Assembly: GCA_025153775.1 (NCBI GenBank)
Contig: JAOALC010000003.1
Span: 186,001-250,000 of the forward strand
From: SAR92 clade bacterium H231
GTDB lineage: Bacteria; Pseudomonadota; Gammaproteobacteria; Pseudomonadales; Porticoccaceae
Direction of reading: 5' to 3'
DNA: 64,000 nucleotides
Shown: one piece after another, positions 40,356 through 50,476 of the stretch
Numbering within the stretch: the first letter of the stretch is position 1
Layout: each line of letters opens with the position of its first letter
Translations under genes and position numbers: made by a program
Notes under the pieces: model-generated
Database searches by the model: none
What the model was told of the DNA's origin: nothing
What the model saw: only the letters and a program-made list of their open reading frames with translations

Positions 40356-41090
40356 TTAGTCTTTATAGGAAGGGTCGATCTTTTCAATTAGGCGGGTAAG
40401 GGCTTTAAACTCCAATTCTCCGCTTGGGCCGCCCATGGCTTGCATAGCCATCAGTTGCTCTGACTTGGCTAGGATCTCTGGCCCGACGGGAATATTGGGT
40501 CGTCCGGTTGAGTCTGTGGTTACCTGGACCTGACAGGCGCGCTCCATGGCCCATAGGTTTTGGAAAGCTTCAGGAATGGTTCGGCCACCAGCCAGCAGGC
40601 CATGATTGCGCAGAATCATCAGGCTTTTGTCACCCAGGTTGGCAATCAGACGGGGCTTCTCTTCATCATTGACGGTAATGCCCTCAAAGTCATGGTAGGC
40701 AATTTGGTTGTGCAGCAGTGCTGAGTAAAAATTGTCGGTACGCAGCCCCTCTTGGGTGCAGGCTACTGCCATACCTGCATTGGTATGGGTGTGGGCAATA
40801 CATTGTATATCTGGCCGCGCGGCATGGATAGCGGTATGGATAACAATGCCCGCTGGATTTACTGCATAGTCTGTATGTTCAACAATATTGCCGTCTATAT
40901 CGACTTTTACCAGATTAGAAGCAGTGACTTCTCTGTAATGCAGACCATAGGGGTTGATTAGGAAATGGTGTTCTGGGCCTGGAACCTTGGCGGTGATATG
41001 GTTGTAGATCATCTCGCTCCAACCCATATGGTCGAAGATTCTGTAGCAGGCTGCCAGCTGTACTCGCAGTTCTTGTTCTGTCTGTGCCAT
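40356..41090 (-). CDS. Class II aldolase/adducin family protein
   Basis: This 244-residue protein has the zinc ligands His-Thr-His (Ala-His-Thr-His-Thr-Asn-Ala-Gly, about 98-105) and the Leu-Arg-Asn-His-Gly-Leu segment (about 158-163). The N-terminal Asn-His-Ile-Thr-Ala-Lys motif is present. Members cleave phosphorylated sugars or act as decarboxylases, and many are uncharacterised. The specific reaction cannot be assigned. Confidence 0.9.
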   Translation of the reverse strand: MAQTEQELRVQLAACYRIFDHMGWSEMIYNHITAKVPGPEHHFLINPYGLHYREVTASNLVKVDIDGNIVEHTDYAVNPAGIVIHTAIHAARPDIQCIAHTHTNAGMAVACTQEGLRTDNFYSALLHNQIAYHDFEGITVNDEEKPRLIANLGDKSLMILRNHGLLAGGRTIPEAFQNLWAMERACQVQVTTDSTGRPNIPVGPEILAKSEQLMAMQAMGGPSGELEFKALTRLIEKIDPSYKD

Positions 41091-41166
41091 GGATGTTCTC
41101 CCTGTGCTGCGCTCTGTCAGCCGTATTATGATGAAGCTTTTATTTATCAGCCATTATAGCCCTAAA

Positions 41167-42147
41167 TTACCTGGCAGCACCGATCAACTGTTTGGCCGCA
41201 GCCCAGCCTGATTGAACTGCACCTTCAAATCTTGGACCGGCAAAGGCATCGCCGGCCAATACCAATGGTGGCAGGTCGGTGGACTCGCTGACCAGCATGC
41301 AGGGGGCGTCATCTACAACTGTGGGTTTACTGTAACGCCAGCCATGAACCTGGTATTCGGTAACCTGGGCGCTGCCAAGATAAGGCGCCGCCGCATCAAT
41401 TAGTTGCTGCCCAATGTGCATTCGCTCGCCGTTCAGATTCTCAGCGCTAAATGTAGCGCTGCCATGAATAGTTACCGCCGGAACCTGTGAGACGCCTTTT
41501 TGCAGATTATCGCTGATCCAGGCTATAGGGCCCTCTTCCAGAGCTATAGCGCCCGGGGCGGGCAGGGCGGTAGGCCCGTCGAGTACTGCCATCACTGCTA
41601 TGCAGCTTTCATAGGCGATATTTTCTAAGCGAGCTAACTTGTCTGCCGGCAGTGCAATATCTGCCAGTAGCTCTAGAGTCTGGGGTACGGGTGAGGTAAT
41701 AATGAGTTGCTTGGCGGATAGGCTATCGCCATTATCCAGAGACACAAGCCAGCTGGCCTGCTGTTGCGCTATGGAATCTACTCTGGTGGTGCGCAGCACA
41801 TCTAACCCAACAGCCAGATACTTGGCCACCGCCGTCATACTGGGTACGCCGCGATATCTGGGATGGCCATTGGGCTGTCCCGGGTAGCTGCTATACCATT
41901 CCTCTGCAACACCGGCTTTTATCCAGCTGGCAATAGCTGCTTTAAATCTGGGTTCTCTAGCGGTCATAAACTGAGCGCCATGATCGAAGCTGGCATCGCC
42001 GATACGTCGTCCCGCCAGCCGGCCGCCCAGGCCTCGGCCCTTATCTACTAATAACACCTGATGACCTGCTTGCTGAAGGTCGTTAGCGGCACTGAGGCCA
42101 GCCAAGCCGGCACCAATAATTAAAATATCAGTTGTGGAGTGGGGCAT
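41167..42147 (-). CDS. FAD-dependent amine oxidase-like (renalase-type) oxidoreductase
   Basis: This 326-residue flavoprotein has dinucleotide-binding Gly-Ala-Gly-Leu-Ala-Gly-Leu (about 12-18), Gly-Arg-Gly-Leu-Gly-Gly-Arg-Leu-Ala-Gly-Arg and Phe-Asp-His-Gly-Ala-Gln-Phe. These are typical of the renalase-like group. The C-terminal Ala-Gly-Asp-Ala-Phe completes FAD binding. The substrate is unknown. Its start lies 2 nt after the stop of a DUF2256 gene, so the two form an operon. Confidence 0.88.
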   Translation of the reverse strand: MPHSTTDILIIGAGLAGLSAANDLQQAGHQVLLVDKGRGLGGRLAGRRIGDASFDHGAQFMTAREPRFKAAIASWIKAGVAEEWYSSYPGQPNGHPRYRGVPSMTAVAKYLAVGLDVLRTTRVDSIAQQQASWLVSLDNGDSLSAKQLIITSPVPQTLELLADIALPADKLARLENIAYESCIAVMAVLDGPTALPAPGAIALEEGPIAWISDNLQKGVSQVPAVTIHGSATFSAENLNGERMHIGQQLIDAAAPYLGSAQVTEYQVHGWRYSKPTVVDDAPCMLVSESTDLPPLVLAGDAFAGPRFEGAVQSGWAAAKQLIGAAR

Positions 42148-42149
42148 AA

Positions 42150-42317
42150 TTATTGGTCTTTGTGAGTGGGTTGTTTGCGGGCCTCTGTCTTGCAGCGCAC
42201 TGAGCAGTAGCGCACCTCATCCCAGACTTTTTGCCATTTTTTGCGCCAGGTAAACGGGCGCTCGCACATGGGGCAGACTTTGCTGGGCAAGTCAGTTTTT
42301 TTACGCATTTTTGCCAT
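42150..42317 (-). CDS. DUF2256 zinc-ribbon protein
   Basis: This 55-residue basic protein has Cys15-x2-Cys18 (Val-Cys-Pro-Met-Cys) and Cys38-x3-Cys42, with Arg-Pro-Phe-Thr-Trp-Arg-Lys-Lys-Trp between them, which is the DUF2256 pattern. The four cysteines probably bind zinc. DUF2256 genes often sit beside flavoprotein or photolyase-related genes. Here the gene is followed 2 nt later by the FAD protein. It lies 33 nt downstream of the dioxygenase gene. Confidence 0.85.
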   Translation of the reverse strand: MAKMRKKTDLPSKVCPMCERPFTWRKKWQKVWDEVRYCSVRCKTEARKQPTHKDQ

Positions 42318-42350
42318 GGCTGGATTATGACAGGTTTTGCCGGCCTCAGG

Positions 42351-43178
42351 TTAAGCGGCAGCTAGGGCTGTTCCTGCCAGGGTGATGCGATGCATTAGTC
42401 GCATCTGGCCCTGATAGTCATTGTCGGCCATATGCCAGGTGCAGCGGTTGTCCCAGAAGGTGACAGAGCCTGGCTGCCAGTTAAAGCTGCAGGTAAATTG
42501 TGGCTGACTAACATGGCCATATAGCTCGTCCAGCAACTCGCGGCTCTCGGCAAACTCCCAGCCTTCGAACTGAATAGTGTGACCAGGGTTTACGTAAAGG
42601 ACTTTGCGGCCACTCTGGGGGTGCCGAATCACCACTGGGTGAGTGGCATCTCCCACCCGATCCATACCCCCCAGTTGGTCGGCCAGATCGGTCATACGGT
42701 AGAGACCATTTTCCCCATAAAGATGGGTGTTGGAGTGCACGGCGCGCAGGTTTTCGATGCGCTTTTTTAAGGTCTCTGGCAGGGCATCATAGGCTGCTGC
42801 AAGGTTGGCAAAATGGGTATTACCGCCGGTTGCTGGCAATGTGCGGGCCACCAGAATACTGCCCAGTGCAGGCTCATAGTCGTAGGAATGATCTGTGTGC
42901 CAGCCACTACCAATATTGGTTTGCTGAGTTTTTTCTTTGCGCACTTCGGCAATCTCTGGGTGCTCTTCTGTAGTTTTAAAAAATTTGTTCACCACAATGG
43001 TGCCAAAGCGACGGGCAAAGCGCAGGTGTTCTTCAGGAGGCAGTTGTTGGTCGCGGAAAAAAAGTAGGCCATGTTCGGTGAATGCGCTGCGCAGTTCAGT
43101 TAGCTCTATGTCGGTCATGGTAGCTAGCTGGAAGTCGCTTACAACAGCGCCGCAGTTTTCGAAAGGGGATACTCGCAT
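42351..43178 (-). CDS. TauD/TfdA family 2-oxoglutarate-dependent dioxygenase
   Basis: This 275-residue non-haem iron enzyme has the facial triad His94-x-Asp96 and His249, with a downstream Arg (260 or 264) for 2-oxoglutarate. The TauD-type Thr-Gly-Gly-Asn-Thr-His-Phe segment is present. Family members hydroxylate taurine, alkyl sulfates, aryloxyacids or carnitine precursors. Substrate cannot be read from sequence. Confidence 0.93.
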   Translation of the reverse strand: MRVSPFENCGAVVSDFQLATMTDIELTELRSAFTEHGLLFFRDQQLPPEEHLRFARRFGTIVVNKFFKTTEEHPEIAEVRKEKTQQTNIGSGWHTDHSYDYEPALGSILVARTLPATGGNTHFANLAAAYDALPETLKKRIENLRAVHSNTHLYGENGLYRMTDLADQLGGMDRVGDATHPVVIRHPQSGRKVLYVNPGHTIQFEGWEFAESRELLDELYGHVSQPQFTCSFNWQPGSVTFWDNRCTWHMADNDYQGQMRLMHRITLAGTALAAA

Positions 43179-43230
43179 GGCGATCTCTTATTGTTTTTAT
43201 AGGGGGTTATTGGAGCACTTTATGGGGCGG

Positions 43231-43258
43231 CTGTCATCCTAAGCGAAGCGAAGGATCT
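43231..43258. repeat. Short dispersed-type repeat (gtcatcct...gaagcgaaggatct)
   Basis: The sequence around gtcatcctaagcgaagcgaa followed by ggatct resembles a small repeated element seen in intergenic regions of many bacterial genomes. It is partly palindromic (atcct ... aggat). It lies in the 502-nt gap 43179-43680, which otherwise holds only the small membrane peptide gene at 43395-43502. Confidence 0.5.
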
Positions 43259-43394
43259 AAGCAGACATGGGTCGCACCCAATTTCAGGCCGCGAACCCTG
43301 TCCAGCTAAACTATCTGTTTGGCTTACCAGAGGTCTTAGGCATGTGATTGCGACAGTGCTCTTTGATATGGAAACTTTGGTTATCGCCGTCTTG

Positions 43395-43502
43395 CTATGG
43401 CACCATCGACAGCAAAACAATAATGATCAGGCAAAGTACCGGGGGAATAGCCAGTAGCGCCGATACAAATATAATGACATGACGATCCAGTTTTACCATC
43501 AT
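43395..43502 (-). CDS. Tiny single-helix membrane peptide (35 residues)
   Basis: A perfect AGGAGG lies 8 nt before an ATG that opens a 35-residue frame. It has a basic start (Met-Met-Val-Lys-Leu-Asp-Arg-His) and then one long hydrophobic helix to near the end. The sequence looks like a genuine small membrane protein. I do not recognise it. The second ATG at 43499 is an alternative start. Confidence 0.55.
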   Translation of the reverse strand: MMVKLDRHVIIFVSALLAIPPVLCLIIIVLLSMVP

Positions 43503-43680
43503 CCCAGTTACCTCCTGTTGATCTAAGCAAGAGGCAGAGGTTATGTCAGCTACCGGAATGTTTCTTTGATTTATATCTATTAATTATTAATGGCGCGAAA
43601 TGTCTACCACTAGCAGGCGCAGTTGCGTTGTCAGTGATCAATCTTAACCTAACTATGCGGCGTCCCTGCCCATAGATTAT

Positions 43681-44061
43681 TTACTTATCTAGGCTCCATA
43701 TACCGGGGCCGCGCGCTGCAATAAATAAAAATGCAAAGCAGTACAGTGCTGCAAGTTCACCGCCATTTAACATAGGGTGAATATTGTTTAAGCCATGAAC
43801 CATCCAGTAAGCCACTGCCATGGTGCCGCTACAAATAAAGGCTGCGGGTCTGGTGAATAAACCAATCATAACTAATAGGCCACCCACCAGCTCAATGGTG
43901 CCAGCTGAATACATTAGCGGGTTCAGCGGATAGGGAAAGTCCTTTGGATAGTTAAACAGTTTTTGTGCACCGTGCCAGATAAATAAAAATCCGGTGACAA
44001 TTCTGAGCAGTGCATAGGCCTGATCTTCGCGACCCTCTAGCAGGTTATCTAGAAACTTCAT
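43681..44061 (-). CDS. DoxX family membrane protein
   Basis: This 126-residue protein has four helices, with Leu-Leu-Arg-Ile-Val-Thr-Gly-Phe-Leu-Phe-Ile-Trp-His-Gly and Glu-Leu-Val-Gly-Gly-Leu-Leu as in DoxX/DoxD-like proteins. The ATG at 44061 with AGGGG 7 nt before it fits the family start. A longer frame reaches 44154. DoxX proteins are linked with redox or oxidative stress functions, which remain unproven here. Confidence 0.88.
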   Translation of the reverse strand: MKFLDNLLEGREDQAYALLRIVTGFLFIWHGAQKLFNYPKDFPYPLNPLMYSAGTIELVGGLLVMIGLFTRPAAFICSGTMAVAYWMVHGLNNIHPMLNGGELAALYCFAFLFIAARGPGIWSLDK

Positions 44062-44194
44062 TTTTGTACCCCTAGTTTTTGTTTTATCGAATTTACCGAT
44101 GGATTTATAGCAGCATTTTAGGGGTTGTGTCATTAATTTATCAGTTGTGCCCATGGGGCCATGGCCGCCAGATTTTTTAGAGCCAGTTTTGCGC

Positions 44195-44488
44195 TCAGTT
44201 GGCGCCGGCGGATTTTAGGGCGATCACATAGTCGCTGCCGTGACCGTGGTGGCTGGCGATTTGGGCCAATGTATTGCCGTCCGGATTGGTGGCATTCAAG
44301 TCGTGACCGGCCTGGGTAAAGAAGCTTAAAAAGGTGGTGAAATTATCAATATTCATGCCGCGGTAGGCTTTTTCCAGCAGGTGAAAATCTGTACTTACAC
44401 CTGCGGGCGCCTGGTAATCCAAGAAACTTTTTACCCTTGCGTCATCAAAAACTTCACCTAGAACCTTTTCTTTATCTTTTTTAAGCAT
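44195..44488 (-). CDS. PA4642 family protein
   Basis: This 97-residue soluble protein has Asp-Phe-His-Leu-Leu-Glu-Lys-Ala-Tyr-Arg-Gly and Gly-His-Asp-Leu-Asn-Ala motifs, with a C-terminal Ala-Leu-Lys-Ser-Ala-Gly-Ala. It resembles the uncharacterised Pseudomonas PA4642 family. The function is unknown. It follows gatB by 17 nt on the same strand. Confidence 0.75.
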   Translation of the reverse strand: MLKKDKEKVLGEVFDDARVKSFLDYQAPAGVSTDFHLLEKAYRGMNIDNFTTFLSFFTQAGHDLNATNPDGNTLAQIASHHGHGSDYVIALKSAGAN

Positions 44489-44505
44489 GATCTTCCTTAA
44501 TATTT

Positions 44506-45975
44506 TTACAGTAGTTCGTTGAGCTTTTTGGCTAATATTTGATTGACCTGCTGTGGGTTAGCCTGGCCTTTGGACGCTTTCATAATTTGGCCCATAAACC
44601 CGCCGAGCTTTTTCTTGCGCTTGGCTTGGTCGGTGTTGATATAGTCATCCACCATAGCCTGATTAGCGGCCAGTACATCAGCGACCATCTGTTCTAACGC
44701 ACCGCTGTCAGAGACCTGCTTGAGGCCCCGTGCTTCAATAATCTCATCGGCACTGCCTTCACCGGTCCATATACCTTCAAACACTTCTTTAGCCATTTTA
44801 CCACTGATGCTGTTATCGGCAATTCTGGCGATCAAACCACCCAGTTGTTCTGCGCTGACAGGACTATTGGCTATGCTGATAGCCTCGCTATTAAGTCTTG
44901 CAGCTAGTTCGCCCATGGTCCAGTTGGCAGTCAGTTTGGCGTTGCCGGATTTTTCTGTAGCAGTTTCGAAATACACTGACATACCAGCGTCGCTACCCAG
45001 TATATCCGCATCATAATCTGACAGACCGTACTGTTTGACAAAGCGCGCCTGCCGGGCGTCGGGCAGTTCGGGCAGGTTGCGGCGCAGTGTTTCGATGGTT
45101 TCATCTGTCACTACTACCGGCAGTAGGTCGGGGCAGGGGAAGTAGCGGTAGTCGTTGGCTTCTTCTTTACTGCGCATGGAGCGAGCGGTCTTAGTCTCGC
45201 CGTTGTAAAGGCGCGTTTCTTGAGTGATGCTGCCGCCGTCTTCGAGCAGGTCGATCTGCCGGTCAACTTCCTGGGCGATACATTCTTCCATAAACTTAAA
45301 GGAGTTTAGGTTTTTGGTTTCGGTTCTGGTGCCTAGTTTGTCGCTGCCACTTGGCTTGACTGAGATATTCACGTCAAAGCGCATGCTGCCCTGGGACATT
45401 TCGCCGTCGCAGATGCCGATGCTGGTGACAATGCTGTGCAGTTTTTTTGCGAAGGCCACGGCCTCTTCGGCGCTGGTCATATCTGGTTCAGAGACAATTT
45501 CAATCAGCGGGGTACCGGCGCGATTTAAGTCGATACCGGAGGTACCGCTGCGAAAGTCGCCCTCATGCAATGATTTACCCGCATCCTCTTCTAGGTGCGC
45601 ATGATGAATACGGATGTTCTTGGTGCTGCCATCGGCCAGCTGTATTTCAACATTACCGCGCCCTACTATGGGCTTTTCCAGCTGGGTAGTCTGGTAGCCT
45701 TTGGGCAGGTCGGGGTAGAAATAATTTTTGCGCTCAAATGCTGACTCTTTGCCAATCTCGGCATCTACTGCCAGGCCAAACATCACCGCGTAGTGCACGG
45801 CCTGTTTATTGAGCACGGGTAAGGTACCGGGCATGGCCAGGTCTATGGCACAGGCCTGAGTGTTGGGCTCTGCACCGAATGCGGTGCTGGCGCCTGAAAA
45901 GATTTTGGTTTTGGTGGCCAGCTGCACATGCACTTCTAGGCCAATGACGGTATCCCAGCCGCTTATACTTTGCAT
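44506..45975 (-). CDS. gatB: Asp-tRNA(Asn)/Glu-tRNA(Gln) amidotransferase subunit GatB
   Basis: This 489-residue subunit binds the mischarged tRNA and activates it for amidation. The family block Gly-Leu-Glu-Val-His-Val-Gln-Leu is at 11-18, the cradle domain carries the Tyr-Pro-Asp-Leu-Pro-Lys-Gly-Tyr-Gln segment, and a helical tail domain (Lys-Ala-Ser-Lys-Gly-Gln-Ala-Asn near the end) completes it. The start overlaps the gatA stop by 1 nt. Asn and/or Gln are thus probably charged by the indirect route. Confidence 0.98.
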   Translation of the reverse strand: MQSISGWDTVIGLEVHVQLATKTKIFSGASTAFGAEPNTQACAIDLAMPGTLPVLNKQAVHYAVMFGLAVDAEIGKESAFERKNYFYPDLPKGYQTTQLEKPIVGRGNVEIQLADGSTKNIRIHHAHLEEDAGKSLHEGDFRSGTSGIDLNRAGTPLIEIVSEPDMTSAEEAVAFAKKLHSIVTSIGICDGEMSQGSMRFDVNISVKPSGSDKLGTRTETKNLNSFKFMEECIAQEVDRQIDLLEDGGSITQETRLYNGETKTARSMRSKEEANDYRYFPCPDLLPVVVTDETIETLRRNLPELPDARQARFVKQYGLSDYDADILGSDAGMSVYFETATEKSGNAKLTANWTMGELAARLNSEAISIANSPVSAEQLGGLIARIADNSISGKMAKEVFEGIWTGEGSADEIIEARGLKQVSDSGALEQMVADVLAANQAMVDDYINTDQAKRKKKLGGFMGQIMKASKGQANPQQVNQILAKKLNELL

Positions 45976-47429
45976 TATGCAATGCCCTCCGGTGCCAGAT
46001 TGTGCCAGTGGGTTACCTGCTGATACTGGTGAGCTACATTGAGCATCAATGCCTCGTCGAAGTAGTTGCCAATAATCTGCAGGCCAACTGGCTTGTTGTC
46101 TACCATACCGCAGGGCACAGACATGCCGGGCAGACCAGCCAGATTAGTGGCAATGGTGTAAATATCTTCCAGATACATGGCCACTGGGTCGTCGCCTTTA
46201 GAGCCAAACTTAAACGCAGGCGAGGGGCAGGTGGGCCCTAAAATAACATCCACTTGCTCGAAGGCCTGGGTAAAATCCTGCCGTATCAGCTGGCGTACCT
46301 GCTGAGCCTTGCCATAATAGGCCTGGTAATAGCCTGCCGACAGGCAGTAGGTGCCAATTAATATGCGGCGCTGCACCTCTTCGCCAAAGCCCTCGGCTCT
46401 GGTTCTGCTGTACAAATCTTGCAAATCTTTTGGGTCTTCGCAGCGATAGCCATATTTAACACCGTCAAAGCGCGACAGGTTGGCCGAGGCTTCGGCTGGG
46501 GCTATTACATAGTAGGCTGGCACAGATAGGCCTGAGTTGGGCAGGCTGATATCAACCAGCTCTGCACCCTGGGCTTCCAGGTCAGAGAGGGCCTGACGCA
46601 CAGCCTGTTCAGTGCCTTTGTCCAGCCCCTCAGAAAAGTATTCGCTGGGGACCCCAATCTTTAAGCCCTTAATGGAATTGTTGAGAGAGGCGCTGTAATC
46701 ATCAATTTTATGGTCAATGCTGGTGGAGTCCTTGTCATCTAGGCTGGCCATACAGCTTAGTAGCAGTGCGCAGTCTTCTGCGGTGCGTGCCATGGGGCCG
46801 GCCTGATCCAGACTTGAGGCAAAGGCGATCATGCCCCAACGGGATACTCGGCCATAGGTGGGCTTTAAGCCGGTGATGCCGCACAGAGCTGCGGGTTGGC
46901 GTATGGAACCCCCGGTATCTGTGGCTGTGGCTGCTGGTGCCAGGCGGGCTGCGACTGCGGCCGCTGAACCCCCGGACGAGCCGCCGGGTACGCAGTCGGT
47001 GGACCAGGGATTTTTCACCGGGCCATAAAAGCTAGTTTCGTTGGAGGAGCCCATGGCGAACTCGTCCATATTGGTTTTGCCCAGCACCACGGCCCCGGCC
47101 TGCTCGAAGTTTTCGACCACTGTGGCATTGTAGGGTGGGATAAAGTTGTCCAGCATCTTGGAGCCGCAGCTGGTGCGCACACCTTTGGTGCAGAAGATAT
47201 CTTTATGCAAAATAGGTACCCCACAGAGGGCGGGGGCGCCACCTGCGGCCAGGCGTTTGTCGGCCGCGATGGCGGCTTTTAAGGCCTGGTCTGCGGTCAC
47301 TGTAATCACGGCGTTATAATCTGGGTTTAAGGCGGCTATACGGTCTAAAAAGTGCTGGGTCAGCTCAACACTGGAGAAGGCTTTACTCTGTAGCCCTCTG
47401 ACAAGCTCGGCAATGGTTAGGTTATACAT
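45975..47429 (-). CDS. gatA: Aspartyl/glutamyl-tRNA amidotransferase subunit GatA
   Basis: This 484-residue amidase-signature enzyme releases ammonia from glutamine and channels it to GatB. The Ser-cisSer-Lys triad motifs are present: Leu-His-Lys-Asp-Ile-Phe, Gly-Gly-Ser-Ser-Gly-Gly-Ser and Asp-Thr-Gly-Gly-Ser-Ile-Arg. It is the middle gene of gatCAB, 8 nt after gatC. Confidence 0.98.
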   Translation of the reverse strand: MYNLTIAELVRGLQSKAFSSVELTQHFLDRIAALNPDYNAVITVTADQALKAAIAADKRLAAGGAPALCGVPILHKDIFCTKGVRTSCGSKMLDNFIPPYNATVVENFEQAGAVVLGKTNMDEFAMGSSNETSFYGPVKNPWSTDCVPGGSSGGSAAAVAARLAPAATATDTGGSIRQPAALCGITGLKPTYGRVSRWGMIAFASSLDQAGPMARTAEDCALLLSCMASLDDKDSTSIDHKIDDYSASLNNSIKGLKIGVPSEYFSEGLDKGTEQAVRQALSDLEAQGAELVDISLPNSGLSVPAYYVIAPAEASANLSRFDGVKYGYRCEDPKDLQDLYSRTRAEGFGEEVQRRILIGTYCLSAGYYQAYYGKAQQVRQLIRQDFTQAFEQVDVILGPTCPSPAFKFGSKGDDPVAMYLEDIYTIATNLAGLPGMSVPCGMVDNKPVGLQIIGNYFDEALMLNVAHQYQQVTHWHNLAPEGIA

Positions 47430-47437
47430 GCTGGTCT

Positions 47438-47725
47438 CTACTCGATGACTTTGGGCACTAGAAACAGGCCCTCTTCGGTATCTGGTGCAATAGCTTGCAG
47501 TGCTTGGCGCTGATTGAGCTCGGTCACCTCATCTTCGCGCAGACGTTGGGTTCCCTGCATAGGGTGAGATATGGCCTCAACACCACTGGTATCTGCAGCT
47601 TGCAGCTGATCTACAAGCTCTAAAACACTGCCCAGACGCTCAGTCACCTCGGCAATGGTGCTCTCATCAATAGCAATGCGCGCCAGGGTGGCCAGCTTTT
47701 CAATTTCTTGCCGCTTAATGTTCAT
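47438..47725 (-). CDS. gatC: Aspartyl/glutamyl-tRNA amidotransferase subunit GatC
   Basis: This 95-residue protein wraps and stabilises GatA. The family start (Ile-x-Lys-Leu-Ala-x-Leu-Ala-Arg-Ile) and the end (Leu-Phe-Leu-Val-Pro-Lys-Val-Ile) are clear. It is the first gene of the gatCAB operon, divergent from mreB. Confidence 0.96.
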   Translation of the reverse strand: MNIKRQEIEKLATLARIAIDESTIAEVTERLGSVLELVDQLQAADTSGVEAISHPMQGTQRLREDEVTELNQRQALQAIAPDTEEGLFLVPKVIE

Positions 47726-47943
47726 TATTTTGGTCTCTGGGTTGTCTGAGCTGGAGTCTATTCCAGTGGCAGGCAGTTTAACTCAATTACAGGGCTTAGA
47801 TTAAGGGGAAAAACCGCTAAAATCGGCTATTTTCATGGTTTTTGCTTTCTTTTGCCGATCTTTTAAAAGAGTAGTAGGAAGTTTTGTCCAAGATCGGCTA
47901 GAATTCCGTTCAATGTGCACAAAGTGGCGCGGCAGAAGCTGAT

Positions 47944-47974
47944 TTGTTCGCTGCAGGCTGTTAAATAATTATAC
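47944..47974 (+). promoter_or_regulatory. Candidate mreB promoter
   Basis: In the 306-nt gap between gatC and mreB (47726-48031), a TTGTTC -35-like element (47944-47949) is followed by an AT-rich -10 region TAATTATAC (47966-47974). It lies about 60 nt before the mreB start. Two copies of a tcggct motif in A/T-rich context, about 65 nt apart, lie further upstream and are unexplained. The promoter call is weak. Confidence 0.35.
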
Positions 47975-48025
47975 AAAATTCAAACCGGTTGTGGTCCGAT
48001 TACACAGGCGGTTATTAAGGACTAG

Positions 48026-49069
<1,044 letters not shown>

Positions 49070-49123
49070 TAGGGTTGGGCGCCAGGTTAGTGGCCATTAG
49101 GTAGTCTTTTTAGGAGCGGACTT

Positions 49124-49972
49124 ATTAAAAGCGTATTCTCAAAGTCCGGCTCACCAGTGCGAAAAGTTCTTATCGTTGGGTTGATGGCGTTTGGTCTGAT
49201 GACCCTGGACGCCTACACCACCTGGCTATCTCCCATTCACAATGTTGTAGATCATCTGGTGAGACCCTTTCACTGGCTTTCCAATATTCCCGATCGCGTA
49301 CTGGAATGGGGTGAGGTCAATACCGAGCCGCGCTCCGATATTCAGAAAGAAAATGCCCGTCTAAAACAAGAGAGCCTGATTCATCGCGGCCAGTTGCAGC
49401 GCATGTCGGAATTAGCCGCAGAAAATTTGCGCCTGCGCCAGCTGCTCAATGCCACTGAACTACTGATGGACAGTGTGCTGGTGACCGAGGTCATAGGTGT
49501 TTCTCCCAATCCCCAAAGCCATACTGTGACCATTGATCGCGGCAGCGATGACGGCGTCTATGTGGGCCAGCCTATACTGGATGCCGAGGGGCTGATGGGG
49601 CAGATTGTCTCTGTTTATGACAGTCACAGTGTGGCTCTGCTGATTACCGACAGCAGCCACGCACTTCCTGTGCAGGTGCTGCGCAATGGTGTGCGATCAA
49701 TTGCCGAGGGTACCTCTGACTACAATCTGATGAGGCTGCGATTTGTGTCACCCACCTCAGATATTCGCGAGGGTGACCAGATGGTGAGCTCTGGGCTTGG
49801 CGGGCGCTTCCCGGTGGGCTATCCGGTGGGTACTGTGACCAGCATTACTCAGAAACCTGGTGAGAGATTTGTTGATGTTGAGGTGGACCCATCCGCTGAG
49901 CTCGACCGCAGTCGCCACCTGCTGCTGGTATTTACCGTGGGCGAGACTGATTCAAATGGAGCCCTGCGTTGA
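49124..49972 (+). CDS. mreC: Rod-shape protein MreC (apparent ATT start)
   Basis: This is about a 282-residue periplasmic protein with one N-terminal helix and a coiled coil (about 70-110). The beta domain carries Gly-Asp-Gln-Met-Val-Ser-Ser-Gly-Leu-Gly-Gly-Arg-Phe-Pro. The GTG at 49157 is the usual-codon option, but it has no ribosome binding site and cuts off family residues. ATT at 49124 has AGGAG 7 nt upstream, and the resulting Lys-Ser-Val-Phe-Ser-Lys-Ser-Gly-Ser-Pro matches the MreC N terminus. MreC scaffolds elongasome proteins. Confidence 0.9.
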   Translation: MKSVFSKSGSPVRKVLIVGLMAFGLMTLDAYTTWLSPIHNVVDHLVRPFHWLSNIPDRVLEWGEVNTEPRSDIQKENARLKQESLIHRGQLQRMSELAAENLRLRQLLNATELLMDSVLVTEVIGVSPNPQSHTVTIDRGSDDGVYVGQPILDAEGLMGQIVSVYDSHSVALLITDSSHALPVQVLRNGVRSIAEGTSDYNLMRLRFVSPTSDIREGDQMVSSGLGGRFPVGYPVGTVTSITQKPGERFVDVEVDPSAELDRSRHLLLVFTVGETDSNGALR

Positions 49973-50445
49973 ATCCGGTCAATTATATTATCCCAGTGAT
50001 TTTCTCCCTGATGGTTGCGGTATTTTTGCAACTTATGCCCTCGACTGGCAGCTGGTTACTGTGGAAGCCCAACTTTCTGCTGCTGATGGTGATTGCCTGG
50101 ATTCTGTATATACCCAATCAATACGGCATTGGCTTTGCCTCTGTGGTGGGACTTTTTGCTGACGCCCTGTTCCGGACCCCCCTGGGCCACTATGTACTGG
50201 TATTTGCCCTCTGCGGCGCTATTGCCTATCTGCTGAGTCGTTGGCTGACCTATTTCTCTATGTTTCATCGAGCGTTTCTGGTTTTTGTGCTGGTGATATT
50301 TGGTGAGCTGGTGGGAGCGGCATTATTTTCCATATGGGATATTCCCAAAAACCTCAGTCATTTACATATTCTGGGTTTTACCTCGGCTATAACCTGGGTT
50401 CTAGTCGACAGGTTTGTCGCCAGAATTCAACTGCATCACCGTTAA
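49969..50445 (+). CDS. mreD: Rod-shape membrane protein MreD
   Basis: This 158-residue membrane protein has about five helices and the Pro-Asn-Phe-Leu-Leu-Leu and Gly-Leu-Phe-Ala-Asp-Ala-Leu motifs. The TTG start overlaps the mreC stop by 4 nt (TTGA). MreD stabilises MreC in the elongasome. Confidence 0.95.
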   Translation: MNPVNYIIPVIFSLMVAVFLQLMPSTGSWLLWKPNFLLLMVIAWILYIPNQYGIGFASVVGLFADALFRTPLGHYVLVFALCGAIAYLLSRWLTYFSMFHRAFLVFVLVIFGELVGAALFSIWDIPKNLSHLHILGFTSAITWVLVDRFVARIQLHHR

Positions 50446-50476
50446 TTTTGACGCATTGTTATTGCGAGGACATCTG

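Noticed and set aside
43220-43420. 66-residue minus-strand frame ending in Ser-Phe-Ala-Ser-Leu-Arg-Met-Thr
   Set aside because: This ending is the translation of the dispersed repeat at 43231-43258, a known source of false proteins. There is no ribosome binding site.
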